Position numbers and translations under genes: made by a program
Virus record (IMG/VR): IMGVR_UViG_3300047320_000349
Span: 1-42,646 of that record
DNA: 42,646 bases
Source of the DNA: a virus
Strand: one strand, 5' to 3'
Part shown: positions 23,069-31,802 of the stretch, piece after piece
Numbering within the stretch: position 1 is the first letter of the stretch
How the letters are laid out: each line of letters begins with the position of its first letter
The notes under the pieces: generated by a model
The model's input: the letters and a program-made list of their open reading frames with translations, nothing else
Told to the model about the DNA's origin: nothing
The model's database searches: none

Positions 23069-24553
23069 TCATGCGGCGGTCGCTCCGGTTGTTTTTTCAG
23101 CCTGGGGTTGGGTTGGAAGGTTGCCACGCTGCATAAAGAGCATGGTTTCCAGAATCCCAAGATCCGTGAGTTTGTCGAAGTCCGACTTCCACTCGGCGAA
23201 TACGACGTCGGGGTCATAACCGCGTTGCCGGAGCTTCTCGCTGATGGTGGACAGCCCGGCCCCGATCTCGGCCTGGTCCGCCTTCACGTCCTGCTCGGGA
23301 TTGACGTAATCCCATTTCGGAGGACTGAAGTCGACAGACACATCGCGCGAGCGGATCTTGCCAGCTAGGTAGGCCGCCTCGACGAAGGCTTCATGAATTG
23401 GAATCAGCAGTTTCGGGATCAAGGTCAGCCACTGCATTTGCTTCACATCGTCGCGGAAGTCCAGCAGGCGTACGCGGGCGCTGCTGAAGTTCACTTCATT
23501 CATGTCACCGGTGATCATTTCGTATGGGACACGAAGCCCGGCCGCAATCAGGTGCAAAGCAAACTTGACGTACGCCACATACCCTGGGACGGCCTTCGGT
23601 TCCACGACGGTGAAGTTCATCCCTGCCGGCATGCCGAAGATGCTGCCGCCGCCCAGCTCGCCCAGATCGCGCGTGCCTTGTCCTTGCGCGGCACCGCCGT
23701 CCCCGTGAGAGGCTGGGTTATCCATCTGGCTCATGTCGCCGCTGGCCAGGACGCTCAGCCTGCTTTCGAGGTTCTTGCGTGCCAGTTCAGCATCCTCGTA
23801 CAGCTGGAGGTCGCGCACGCGGGCGATCACCGACGCGAAGCGCGAGAAGCCGCGCCCCTGGCCCGGCCGCTCTGGGTTGTACAGGTGAATGATGTTCTTC
23901 GCGGGGACGCGCGAGCTTTGCGCCTTACGGCCACGCATGACCGACGCATCGCCTGGGTGCTGGTCCCATAGGTAGTAGGCAGCGACGGCGCCAAGCGCGT
24001 CGTACTCGATACCGTTGATGATCTGGTTGCCGCCATTCGTGCCAATCCGGTCGCTGTCGAGCCAATCGATTTCAAGTAGCTGCAGCTGTAGGGGCACGGG
24101 AAGGTTGTCGGCGGCGCGACGTGGACGGAGGCGGACAAGGACCTCGCCATCCTGTTCCATTGCCGCATACGCTGCTTTCTGCAGGCCGAAGAAGTCAAGA
24201 CGGCCGTCAGCGTCGCAGACCTTCATCCACAAAGCGAACAGCTTGTTCAGCACGTCCTTGTCGACACCGGTGGCACGCGGCACGATGCCGGTACCAATCG
24301 TTTTCGACACAAGACCGCCGAGGGCAGCCGTACAGTAGGGGACATTCTGCACCAGTGCGCGCGCTTTGTTGCGTAAGATTTTTGCATCGGCCTGGTGATC
24401 GGCATTTGCACTGGCACCGGCGCGGCGTGGACGCCATGAATCGCGTGGACTGGCTGCCTCGTATGCGCGCTCCAGGCGCTTGCGCGCGAAGTGCCGAGCG
24501 ATGCCTGCCTGGGGACTGACCCAGCCGACAACACGGTCCAGGAAATTCGGCAT
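23069..24553 (-). CDS. Portal protein, lambda gpB family
   Basis: The 494-residue protein makes the dodecameric ring at the head vertex through which DNA enters and leaves. Family features include LRNKARALVQNVPYCTAALGG in the N-terminal part, the LLEIDWLDSDRI strand around residue 165, PAKNIIHLYNPERPGQGRG (about 222-240) and VPYEMITGDMNEVNFSSARV near residue 345. Length is normal. The start overlaps the last base of gpW. Downstream of the portal there is no separate lambda-type gene C; the protease is fused to the capsid gene further along. Confidence 0.93.
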   Translation of the reverse strand: MPNFLDRVVGWVSPQAGIARHFARKRLERAYEAASPRDSWRPRRAGASANADHQADAKILRNKARALVQNVPYCTAALGGLVSKTIGTGIVPRATGVDKDVLNKLFALWMKVCDADGRLDFFGLQKAAYAAMEQDGEVLVRLRPRRAADNLPVPLQLQLLEIDWLDSDRIGTNGGNQIINGIEYDALGAVAAYYLWDQHPGDASVMRGRKAQSSRVPAKNIIHLYNPERPGQGRGFSRFASVIARVRDLQLYEDAELARKNLESRLSVLASGDMSQMDNPASHGDGGAAQGQGTRDLGELGGGSIFGMPAGMNFTVVEPKAVPGYVAYVKFALHLIAAGLRVPYEMITGDMNEVNFSSARVRLLDFRDDVKQMQWLTLIPKLLIPIHEAFVEAAYLAGKIRSRDVSVDFSPPKWDYVNPEQDVKADQAEIGAGLSTISEKLRQRGYDPDVVFAEWKSDFDKLTDLGILETMLFMQRGNLPTQPQAEKTTGATAA

Positions 24554-24765
24554 CAGTCGCCCCTAGTCGTGGTGAAGCGGAAGCTGAAGGCACGTGGGCC
24601 CCGGTTCTGCGAGCTGGCGTTGACAATGCGCGCCACGTGGTCGCGCGCGGCGATCAGCGCGCTTGTGGTCTGGTAGGTATGCTTACGGCCTTCGAACTCC
24701 ACGGACAGTGTGCCGCGGGCGATCGCCAGGTCGAGTGCTTCGAGATCGGTTTGGGAGAGGGCCAT
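24553..24765 (-). CDS. Head-to-tail joining protein, gpW family
   Basis: The 70-residue protein matches gpW in length and layout: an N-terminal helix (LSQTDLEALDLAIARG), a beta hairpin (VEFEGRKHTYQTT), and a second helix (ALIAARDHVARIV) before a basic tail. gpW is added to the filled head before the tail joins. It lies directly upstream of the portal gene, as in lambda, with a one-base overlap, and is preceded by the conserved core of the repeat element. Confidence 0.85.
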   Translation of the reverse strand: MALSQTDLEALDLAIARGTLSVEFEGRKHTYQTTSALIAARDHVARIVNASSQNRGPRAFSFRFTTTRGD

Positions 24766-24796
24766 GCCGCCAAGAGTAGCGATTGGCCCGTCCCAT

Positions 24797-24814
24797 TTCT
24801 CGGAAAAGTGGAAC
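24797..24814 (-). promoter_or_regulatory. Repeat element core copy C, upstream of gpW
   Basis: The 18-base core TTCTCGGAAAAGTGGAAC is identical to copies A and B, but the flanking 34 bases are not. It lies directly after the stop of the Mor-like gene (24816-24818) and 31 bases before the gpW start. The core, alone conserved in all three, is the likeliest protein-binding part. Confidence 0.5.
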
Positions 24815-24815
24815 G

Positions 24816-25172
24816 TTATTTCTTGGAGGCAGACTGTTTGATGATTCGGTAGACGGTGGTCCGGCCTATCCCCAGCCTACGCGCGATCTCGGTTGCATTG
24901 CGGCCGTTGAACAGCGTGAGCACCTCAGCTTCCATCTGTCGTCGGCGTGCCATCGACCGACGGGGAATATAAATCTCGATACCCCTGAACTCGTCCCGGA
25001 CCTCGTCCTGCAGCTTGCCCAGTCGCGGTGCCAGCTGGGGAAACTCTTCCACCAAATACCGGAAGATCGCCGCGACAAGGTCAGGATTGTCGAAGACCTC
25101 GGCGCTTACCACTGCCTCCCGGCGGGACGGCGTGGGGGTGTGGGGCTGGTCTGGGGTTTCGATGGTGTCCAT
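24816..25172 (-). CDS. Mor-family transcription activator-like protein
   Basis: The 118-residue protein resembles Mor/C activators of Mu-like phages: an N-terminal helical dimerisation part (residues 30-60, LVAAIFRYLVEEFPQLA), then VRDEFRGIEIYIPRRS, and a C-terminal helix-turn-helix (about 85-113) with NATEIARRLGIGRTTVYRI. Mor activates middle or late promoters that lack a good -35. The start at ATG 25172 lies 67 bases inside the terminase large-subunit gene, so the two genes overlap in different frames. It probably turns on the late operons; the repeat elements A-C are plausible targets. It could act instead as a DNA-binding packaging factor. Confidence 0.75.
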   Translation of the reverse strand: MDTIETPDQPHTPTPSRREAVVSAEVFDNPDLVAAIFRYLVEEFPQLAPRLGKLQDEVRDEFRGIEIYIPRRSMARRRQMEAEVLTLFNGRNATEIARRLGIGRTTVYRIIKQSASKK

Positions 25173-27103
25173 GGGTTGGTGTTTTCTTGAACGTGGTTTG
25201 CGGGTGCCTGCTGTGCGGTGTGTCGGGCTTCGGCCGGTTCCTCGGCTGCTGGTTCGGGTGGTGGTTCCTGGAAGAGGTCGCGTGTGTTCGGATCGACGAA
25301 GTCGCGCACCAGCTTCCACTGCGCCGCGGTCTTTTTATGCAGGCCCAGGTAGTGGGCGCAAGCCACGGCATAGACCATCAGATCGCCGGCTTCGTTGCGG
25401 TCGTTCTTTTTCTTCTCCCAGACGCGCACCTTGCGCCCGCGCTTGTAGACGGTGATGCAATATTCGGCGGTGAGCTGGTCGTAATACTCGGCCGGCAGAT
25501 CCGCCGGGAAGTGGATCGCGCCAGGCCCGGCGACCAGCCCGTAGCGCGCGGACAGGTAGTCCTTGGCCGTGTCAGTACCGATCAGCCAGAGCTTGGCGCC
25601 GTGCGGCATCGTTTTGCCCTGCCAGTTGACGTCGACCAGCGACGGCTTCGCACTCAGGATCGGCTTGTTCAGCGTCGACGCGCCCTTGATGGCGTACACG
25701 TGGCGGTGCTGGCGGGTGCGCGTGAAGTTGTACACATCGTGCGTGTTGGCGCCACCCGAGTCGATGAACGTGGCAGATACAGGTAGCTTGCGACCGCCCA
25801 CGTGCGGGTAGTGCGCCAGCAGCACCTCATTGTCGAGCCGATCCCACACCGCCTGTTCCGACGGCGATCCGGACAGCACCTGGTAGTCGACGATGAATCC
25901 TTCCATGCCCTCGCCCCATGCCGTGACCTTCGCCTCGAGGCGGTCGGGCTGGGTATCGACGGTGCACACCAGGATCAAGCCACCCTTCGGTACCGTGCCG
26001 AGCTTGTACGCTTCAGCGCGCGCCTGCAGCTCGCTTGCCTTGGTCTGTTCCTTCTTCCGCTCCCAGCAGCGCGCCAGGCGCGTGTTGTAGAACGTGATCA
26101 TCAGTTCCTGGTCGCCCTCTTCCAGTTTGGCCTTGGCGGCGCGGTACTCGCGCAACAGAGCGATCCACGGCAGCCAGCCGTATGGCGCGAACATCGCGTT
26201 GATGGTGAAGCTGACCGTCTCGCCATCACCGGGTACGCCTGTCGACCAGAGGCCCTTGGCGAACATCCGGTTCTTGTCCGTCTCGTACATCACCGCGCCG
26301 CAATCGATGCAGGGGTAGATGGCCTGACCGGCGTCGTCCTGATCCAGGCGTTCGAACACCAGCGGCTGGGCATGTCCGCAATGCACGCACTCTGCCAGTG
26401 CTTCCTGCTGGGTGCCCTGCTTGTACAGGTGCTCGATGATCGATTGGCCGACCACCGTCGGCGAGCTGGGGAAGTAGCTCTTCCGGTTCCGCTCGAAGGT
26501 GGTCTGGCGCGCCTTGGCCAGGGCCACGGGGTCACCCTCGCCGTTGACGTTGCTCTCGGCGCGGTCGACCTCATCGAACAACACGCGGCGCGCCGGGATC
26601 TCGGATAGGTTTGCGGCCGCGCCGGCGGTGACGATGTGCAGGGATCCGCCGATGTATTCCTTGGTGTCGAGCGTGTTCACCGAGTCCCTGGCGCGCGGGG
26701 CGGCGACACGCTCGCGCACTTCCGGTACCGCCGCAATCGTCTTGCTCACCCGCGCGCTGGTACGCTTGGCCAGCTTGCCGGTGGGGAGGATCCACAGGAA
26801 GTTCGCCGGCGACTGGTGGACGCTCGCGCAAAACCAGTTCAGGCCGACCTGCGTCTTCAGCATCTGCGAGGCGCCCATCAGCGCGACTACCTTGCACGGG
26901 TGCGAATCGGACAGCGCTTCCATCACCTCGCGCGCGTGCGGCGTGCGGCTGGTGCGGTACTTGCCCGATTCGTTGGCGCCCGACTCCTTTGGGATAATCA
27001 TGTAGCGATCGGCCCAGGCATCGACCGTCATGTTTGGATCGGGCTGCAGGCCGCGCGCGAACGCTGGCAGCACGACATCGACAGCTGGCACCATGCCGAT
27101 CAT
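25106..27103 (-). CDS. Terminase large subunit, GpA family
   Basis: This 665-residue ATPase/nuclease cuts concatemeric phage DNA and pumps it into the prohead. Motifs: Walker A-like MGASQMLKT (residues 76-84), Walker B-like VLFDEVDR (174-181), a CxxC-x(n)-CxxC zinc-like element (CVHCG and CIDCG, about 243-275), and acidic residues of the nuclease domain in CTVDTQPDRLEAKV and TFIDSGG. GpA-family enzymes make cohesive ends, so a cos site is expected but I could not identify it. The protein's Pro-rich C-tail (about 625-665) is coded by the stretch that overlaps the Mor-like gene. Confidence 0.95.
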   Translation of the reverse strand: MIGMVPAVDVVLPAFARGLQPDPNMTVDAWADRYMIIPKESGANESGKYRTSRTPHAREVMEALSDSHPCKVVALMGASQMLKTQVGLNWFCASVHQSPANFLWILPTGKLAKRTSARVSKTIAAVPEVRERVAAPRARDSVNTLDTKEYIGGSLHIVTAGAAANLSEIPARRVLFDEVDRAESNVNGEGDPVALAKARQTTFERNRKSYFPSSPTVVGQSIIEHLYKQGTQQEALAECVHCGHAQPLVFERLDQDDAGQAIYPCIDCGAVMYETDKNRMFAKGLWSTGVPGDGETVSFTINAMFAPYGWLPWIALLREYRAAKAKLEEGDQELMITFYNTRLARCWERKKEQTKASELQARAEAYKLGTVPKGGLILVCTVDTQPDRLEAKVTAWGEGMEGFIVDYQVLSGSPSEQAVWDRLDNEVLLAHYPHVGGRKLPVSATFIDSGGANTHDVYNFTRTRQHRHVYAIKGASTLNKPILSAKPSLVDVNWQGKTMPHGAKLWLIGTDTAKDYLSARYGLVAGPGAIHFPADLPAEYYDQLTAEYCITVYKRGRKVRVWEKKKNDRNEAGDLMVYAVACAHYLGLHKKTAAQWKLVRDFVDPNTRDLFQEPPPEPAAEEPAEARHTAQQAPANHVQENTNPWTPSKPQTSPTPPRRPAGRQW

Positions 27104-27666
27104 TCGCCGTACCCTTCCAGCTCCACATTCAGTTTTTCGCTGAAGGCATGCGCCATGCTCTCAAGCAGGATGCGGAGCTCGCGATCGATGACTTCCTCAC
27201 ACTCCTCGGCGGTACGCAACGGCGCCACGTCGGCGGCAATGCGGCGGGCACAGTTCATCATGCCGTCGCGGATCGCCCTGGCTGCTTCAAACACGGCTGA
27301 GTCGACGGCGGTCTTGAGCAGGAACTGCCCGGCCATCTCGGCCAGCTTGATCTCGGCGGTTGCCGCCTCCGCCGCCTCCCGGCGAGCACGACTGCTGTCG
27401 TACCCGGGCACTTTCGCCGGCGGTTCCGCACCTCCGGTTCCTCCCGAACCCGCCGCCCCAGCTGGCTGCGCCGCCATAGCCGAAGAGGCAGGGCGGTTGC
27501 CGTTCGCGCGCTGGCGGGTGTTCTTGCCATACAGGTGCGTCGCGTAATCGGGGTCGAGCTGGCCGTCCGTCACCGGGATCTCGCAGCGCTTCACCGCGTC
27601 GTATGCGGACTGGCGGGAGATCCCCACGATCTTGGCCCACTCGGCAATAGTTGTCAGGTTCGGCAT
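27100..27666 (-). CDS. Terminase small subunit, Nu1-like
   Basis: The 188-residue protein starts with a winged-helix-type domain (IAEWAKIVGISRQSAYDAVKR, residues 7-27), a flexible Gly/Ala/Pro linker (about 58-88) and a helical C-terminal half that should contact the large subunit. This matches lambda Nu1, which recognises cos DNA. The stop overlaps the large-subunit start by four bases. There is no strong ribosome-binding sequence before the ATG at 27666. Confidence 0.85.
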   Translation of the reverse strand: MPNLTTIAEWAKIVGISRQSAYDAVKRCEIPVTDGQLDPDYATHLYGKNTRQRANGNRPASSAMAAQPAGAAGSGGTGGAEPPAKVPGYDSSRARREAAEAATAEIKLAEMAGQFLLKTAVDSAVFEAARAIRDGMMNCARRIAADVAPLRTAEECEEVIDRELRILLESMAHAFSEKLNVELEGYGE

Positions 27667-27810
27667 GTGTTTTGGTACGCTGTCAGGATATCTGTAAGGA
27701 AATTGTTTTGGGTTCCGCTAGTGCGATGACGGGGCCTGAATTACCCTTGCTGCACCACCTCCGGGAAGAACCTAACCTGGGGGGGGTGGGGCCGGGCCGC
27801 CCGGCAGGGG

Positions 27811-28566
27811 CTACCGAAGCCGGGCGCCCGCCACCGCCTGGGCCCACTCGGTCTCGAAGCGACGCGGGAACTGGGCATAGACGGTAGCCGTGCCGACCTC
27901 GAAGAAGCGCAGGCGCGGACGGTACTGCACCGCCTGCACGAAGACGAACACCGGCTTCACCGCCGACCCATGAGCGAACTTGCGCTTGAGGTAGACGCCC
28001 GGCTGCAGGCCACGGTGCGGCTTGGCCAGCGCGAAGTACGTGACGCCCTGGCGTGCAATCGTCCGGTTCGAGCGGGCACTGCCGGTGGCGCGCGACTCGA
28101 AGCCGGCACCGCGCTGCAGCTTCAACTGCGACAGGATCTGGGTGATCTGGCTGCGCTTCACGTTGCCGTTGCCGTCCAGCTGTGCGCCGGCGGCAGGCAC
28201 CGCGTACCAGCCCGACTGCATCAGGCCCGAGCGCTGCAGCAGGCGCTCCATGCCTTTCTGGCCTCGGCTGCCGCCGTAAATCTGCGGCAGCAGGAAGCGG
28301 TCGGCGGGCGTGCCCTTGCCAAAGGGCTGGTCCTTGACCCACACGCGCGCCTCCAGGTCGGTCTTCTTCGCCGGCTTCAGGAAGGTGCCGTTCAACGCAT
28401 AGGTGGTCGGGCGGTCGAAGGTGCGCGCCATCTCGGACTTGATGGCCGCCTGGGCGTCCTGCATCGCGCGCGTCAGCGAGACCGCGGCCACGAACGGTGC
28501 TTGGTTGCCCAGCAGGCGCAGGCGCTGAGCCACTTCGGGGAAGTTGGTCTGGATGTTCATGCGCAT
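27811..28566 (-). CDS. Minor tail protein, gpZ-like
   Basis: The 251-residue protein begins with a helical stretch (FPEVAQRLRLLGNQAPFVAA), then ARTFDRPTTYALNGTFL and a basic C-terminal half with VTYFALAKPHRGLQPGVY. This pattern belongs to phage proteins commonly called minor tail protein Z, which closes the tail end in lambda. The gene lies before the terminase genes, away from the tail module. A 144-base gap follows; it holds a G-rich run and a GC hairpin but no gene I can see. Confidence 0.55.
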   Translation of the reverse strand: MRMNIQTNFPEVAQRLRLLGNQAPFVAAVSLTRAMQDAQAAIKSEMARTFDRPTTYALNGTFLKPAKKTDLEARVWVKDQPFGKGTPADRFLLPQIYGGSRGQKGMERLLQRSGLMQSGWYAVPAAGAQLDGNGNVKRSQITQILSQLKLQRGAGFESRATGSARSNRTIARQGVTYFALAKPHRGLQPGVYLKRKFAHGSAVKPVFVFVQAVQYRPRLRFFEVGTATVYAQFPRRFETEWAQAVAGARLR

Positions 28567-28606
28567 GATCAGGCTCCTTTACATGCCATAACAGCGTTGA
28601 GGTGAA

Positions 28607-28842
28607 ACCCTGTTACGATGAAACCCGCATGGATACTGGCTTTGTTCAGGGTTAACAGGGTTAACATTGTTTTCTCTACGCACACGGATAATTTATTAAG
28701 GCTGCGCTTGGGAAAGGGCGGCGACGAAGATTCCGACGTGTGCGCGCCTGCGACCCCTGTTAACCCTGTTAACCCTGTAGAACCCGCATGGTTGCTGGCT
28801 TTCAGGCTATCGGCCTTCGGCGCAACGTTGATAGACCCTGTT
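28607..28842. repeat. Cluster of CCCTGTTAAC repeats on both strands
   Basis: Within 240 bases, between the primase stop and the gpZ-like gene, at least six copies of CCCTGTTA(AC) or its complement occur: around 28608, 28646-28663 (two, reverse), 28754-28779 (two plus a partial) and 28835. A longer direct repeat (AACCCGCATGG..CTGGCTTT) occurs at 28622-28643 and 28781-28802. Opposed pairs could form a long stem. Such arrays are typical of replication origins or operators; it lies next to the primase gene. No gene of conviction lies in 28567-28861. Confidence 0.6.
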
Positions 28843-28861
28843 AAGCGATGGGCGAGCATGG

Positions 28862-31630
28862 TTATTCCTTGATGTCCGTCAGATCGCGGAAGCGCTTGCA
28901 CTGCTCGTTCAACGTGGGTTCTTTCTCAGGCTGGATCTTCGTGTGGTCGATGTCCTCGCCTTTCGGTGGAGGCGGAGGAGTCCAAGGCACGTGGAAAACC
29001 GTCAGCAGCTTCTTCGTGGCCGCGCCGATGGTGACCCACTGGCGGTCCTTCCTGACCCGCTGGGCGATCAGCTCCCCGAACTTCGTCATCGTCATCTGCC
29101 GGTACCCGTACTTGTTGCAGTAGCGGGCGTACAGCGTGTACAGGTCCGTCGACAGGCACGAGCAGTACGGCCCGGCCAGCTCGCCCGCCTTCCATGCCAG
29201 GTAGAAGATTTCCCAGTCAGGGCGCCCGAAGTTGATCATGCGTTCCTTCGAGGCCGTCATGATCGGCTTGGTGTGCGGCGTGAAGCCGTCTAGCGGATAA
29301 TCGAGCAGGTAGGCATAGAAGGCCTCGCTCAGCCCATTCCCCAGCGCCGCCTGGATCTCGCTCAAGAGTGAGGGGTCGAGGGAGTTGCGCGCCTCGACGA
29401 CTTCGAAGCGCCGGTCGTCGGGCTCGATCGGGACCGCCTGGAACTCGTTCGACAGCATCACCACGTTCATGTGGTTGGCTTCGGTGCGGTCGTCCTTGAA
29501 CTTCTGGGTCACCATCTGGTCCCGGCCGGTGATCATGTGCTTGATCAGGCCGAAGTGGCTGTACTTGTCCTGGCGCGACAGGATCTCTTCGAACAGCACA
29601 AACAGCTTCTGCGATCGCCAGTGCGTGTACTGGGCGTCCAGCTGATGTTGACCGCCGGTGGAGCCATGCGCGCCATAGATGGGCTTGATTATCCCCTCGA
29701 AGAACAGGCTCTTGCCGGTGCCCTGCTTCTCGCCGAAGAACAACAGCGCGGTCTGCATCTTGGCGCCCGGATGCTGCAGCGGGTACGCGAGCCAGCGCAG
29801 CACCCAGTGAAAGATTTCGTCGCAGTTCGGCTCGCTGCTGCACAGGCTGTACAGCAGGCCGAGGGCCAGCTGCGCCTTGGCGTCGTCCTTCTTGGGCTTG
29901 AGCGGGAAGCCCTCGAACATGTTGATGTGCGTCTCCAGGTCGACCTTCTGGGTCGGGTCGAACACCAGGTTGTCCAAGTCCACCTCGCGCCGCATCCGGT
30001 GCTCAAGCCAGCGCGTGGCCAGGTCGCTGCCGCGGGCCAGGGCCATTGCGTCGTATGCGATGACGGTGCGCTTCTCAGCGTCCCAGACGGTCTTGGTCCC
30101 GTAGAGCAACGTGTAGCGGCTCAGCATGTTGACGATGTTGTCCGCCCCGTCCCCCTCGTCGACTGCAAGGCCGCGGCGCATGGTGGGCAGGTTGCGCGGG
30201 CTGATGGAGCGCCGTTCGGCGTGTTCCAGCCAGGCTTTCGCCACCTCTTTGCCGACGGTGTCCTGGAAGCCGGCCTTCTTCATGCGATGCTTGTTCAGCG
30301 AATCCCAGACATCGGTAGTGCCCTGCACCAGGGCGCAGTGTGCGATCGCCCACTCCAGCGACAATGCGCCCAGGGTGACCGGCGCTGCTTCATCGTTCAA
30401 GGGGAGCGGGGAATCGTCATCCACGATAGGCGGGGCGTCGTCGAAGTGCGGCGGGACCTCGTCGTCCACCGGTGGCTGAATGACTGCACTGAGGGCGTGG
30501 GAGCGTGCCGCCAGCACCTGGACTCGCACAAGGTCCAGCGACTCTGCCAGATACAGATCGTTGAAGTCAGACCACTTGTCGTCGGCGCGGTCGACGAACA
30601 CAGGCGACACGACCGACGCGTTGCCCACCACCTTGGCGGCCGCCCGCGCGCGCGCGATGCCGGCATTCTCGAACTTGCGGGTCTTGACGCTGCGGCCGGC
30701 GCGGATATCGGCCTCGATGTAATCGGTACCGGTGGCATCCTGTCGCCAGGTGGCCCGGAAGTGCACGATGTCGCCGGACTTGGCCTCGATCTGATAATCC
30801 TTGCCGTCGATGGCTGGGTCCCATTCGACCTCGTAATCCTTCAGGAGCGCTTCGCGCAGGCGCGCCACCAGGCGGCTGTCGTCGTCGGCCAGGAACAGCA
30901 GGTGTGCACTGGGGAAGTCGCAGCGCAGCTGCTGCGCGACCGGCAGCAGGTTACCCGCGTTGAAGGCGACCATGGTGGGCGTGTCGAAGTTGGTCGCCAT
31001 GCGCACCGTCTCGCAGGTAGCATAGCCCTCGCCCACCTCGATCAGCGTCGTCGTGTCGTCTGCTTTCCCAAGCAGGCAGCACGCACCGATCATGTCCATG
31101 CCGGTGCTGAAGCGCTTGGCGCCGTCGGGCTCGATTCTCTGCAGTCCCGCCAGCACGGCGCCCGCGCGGCTGTACTTGCGCGCCGGGACCAGCAGCTGGC
31201 CGTTCTGCATTACGCGAGTGCATTCGGAGCTGACGCGCTTGCGCTCCAGGTAGGCATGCGGCCCTTCGACAGCTGGCGCCCAATCCGCACGTGCGCGGTT
31301 GGCCGCGAGCTCGGCGTCGCGCTGCTTTTGCTCTGCGACTGCCCGCTGGTGGTCGGCCTGCTTGCGCTCCGCCTCGGCGCGCTCTTCCGGGGTCACGCCC
31401 TCCCAGTCGATTTGCACTGGGACGGCGTTGTTGTCGTCGCCATGCCAGATGCCAAAGCCGCCAGTGATGACGCGGCGGCCGGAAGTCAGGTCCAGCTCGC
31501 GCAAGACGTACCAGGCCTTTTTCTTCGGGCCGAAGCGGTGCGTCTTCCCGTCCAACACAGGATGGCCGGAAGGCAGGCCCGGCAACCCGTACGCCGTCAT
31601 CTGGCCTATGACTTGATCAATTGTTGCCAT
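28862..31630 (-). CDS. Primase/helicase (toprim domain plus SF3-like helicase)
   Basis: The 922-residue protein combines a primase part and a helicase part. Residues about 200-260 contain a toprim-like core with EVGEGYATCETV and LLFLADDDSRLVA. A Pro/Asp-rich linker (about 400-440) leads to the ATPase, with Walker A GEKQGTGKS near residues 634-642, then LFVLFEEILSRQ (Walker B) and VVMLSNEF (sensor-like). It should prime and unwind phage DNA at the origin. It is the main replication protein in this phage; no polymerase is coded. The start ATG (31630) lies inside the end of the small gene upstream. Confidence 0.9.
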   Translation of the reverse strand: MATIDQVIGQMTAYGLPGLPSGHPVLDGKTHRFGPKKKAWYVLRELDLTSGRRVITGGFGIWHGDDNNAVPVQIDWEGVTPEERAEAERKQADHQRAVAEQKQRDAELAANRARADWAPAVEGPHAYLERKRVSSECTRVMQNGQLLVPARKYSRAGAVLAGLQRIEPDGAKRFSTGMDMIGACCLLGKADDTTTLIEVGEGYATCETVRMATNFDTPTMVAFNAGNLLPVAQQLRCDFPSAHLLFLADDDSRLVARLREALLKDYEVEWDPAIDGKDYQIEAKSGDIVHFRATWRQDATGTDYIEADIRAGRSVKTRKFENAGIARARAAAKVVGNASVVSPVFVDRADDKWSDFNDLYLAESLDLVRVQVLAARSHALSAVIQPPVDDEVPPHFDDAPPIVDDDSPLPLNDEAAPVTLGALSLEWAIAHCALVQGTTDVWDSLNKHRMKKAGFQDTVGKEVAKAWLEHAERRSISPRNLPTMRRGLAVDEGDGADNIVNMLSRYTLLYGTKTVWDAEKRTVIAYDAMALARGSDLATRWLEHRMRREVDLDNLVFDPTQKVDLETHINMFEGFPLKPKKDDAKAQLALGLLYSLCSSEPNCDEIFHWVLRWLAYPLQHPGAKMQTALLFFGEKQGTGKSLFFEGIIKPIYGAHGSTGGQHQLDAQYTHWRSQKLFVLFEEILSRQDKYSHFGLIKHMITGRDQMVTQKFKDDRTEANHMNVVMLSNEFQAVPIEPDDRRFEVVEARNSLDPSLLSEIQAALGNGLSEAFYAYLLDYPLDGFTPHTKPIMTASKERMINFGRPDWEIFYLAWKAGELAGPYCSCLSTDLYTLYARYCNKYGYRQMTMTKFGELIAQRVRKDRQWVTIGAATKKLLTVFHVPWTPPPPPKGEDIDHTKIQPEKEPTLNEQCKRFRDLTDIKE

Positions 31631-31802
31631 TGGCGTTCTGATCCTTATCTTTCAATTCTTCGGCCAAGAGCATGACCAGGTGCGCGAGGACACGCGTCCG
31701 GTTCACAACCCGACGATGTCTCTGCGATGCTTCATGATGCGGGCGGATGGAATGCGTCCGCGCCACGTCACCCTGCTCTATCAAATTCATCTCAGCGGTC
31801 AT
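31617..31802 (-). CDS. Small hypothetical protein, 61 aa, between CII-like gene and primase
   Basis: The frame overlaps the CII-like gene by 11 bases at its start and the primase by 14 bases at its end. Such overlaps with both neighbours support a real gene in a packed operon. The peptide is rich in His, Arg and Glu with a short helix LAHLVMLLAEELKDKD near the C-terminus. It has no recognised domain. Confidence 0.45.
   Translation of the reverse strand: MTAEMNLIEQGDVARTHSIRPHHEASQRHRRVVNRTRVLAHLVMLLAEELKDKDQNANGNN

Noticed and set aside
24816-25172. Reading this gene as the terminase small subunit
   Set aside because: Its central VRDEFRGIEIYIP and C-terminal HTH fit Mor activators, and a Nu1-like small subunit is already present at 27100-27666.
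27667-27810. Terminator or small gene before the terminase small subunit
   Set aside because: The GCCGGG/CCCGGC hairpin has no T-run after it on either strand, and no frame with a start signal is present; only a G8 run is notable.
28607-28842. CRISPR array from the regular repeats
   Set aside because: Repeats are about 10 bases, on both strands and without unique spacers of constant length; no cas genes.
28569-28859. 96-codon minus-strand frame starting just after the primase stop
   Set aside because: Most of it is made from the CCCTGTTAAC repeats read as LTGLTG; no protein-like core.
29471-31675. 734-codon frame on the plus strand opposite the primase gene
   Set aside because: The minus-strand frame codes for a clear primase/helicase with Walker A; the plus-strand one is its shadow with no known motif.
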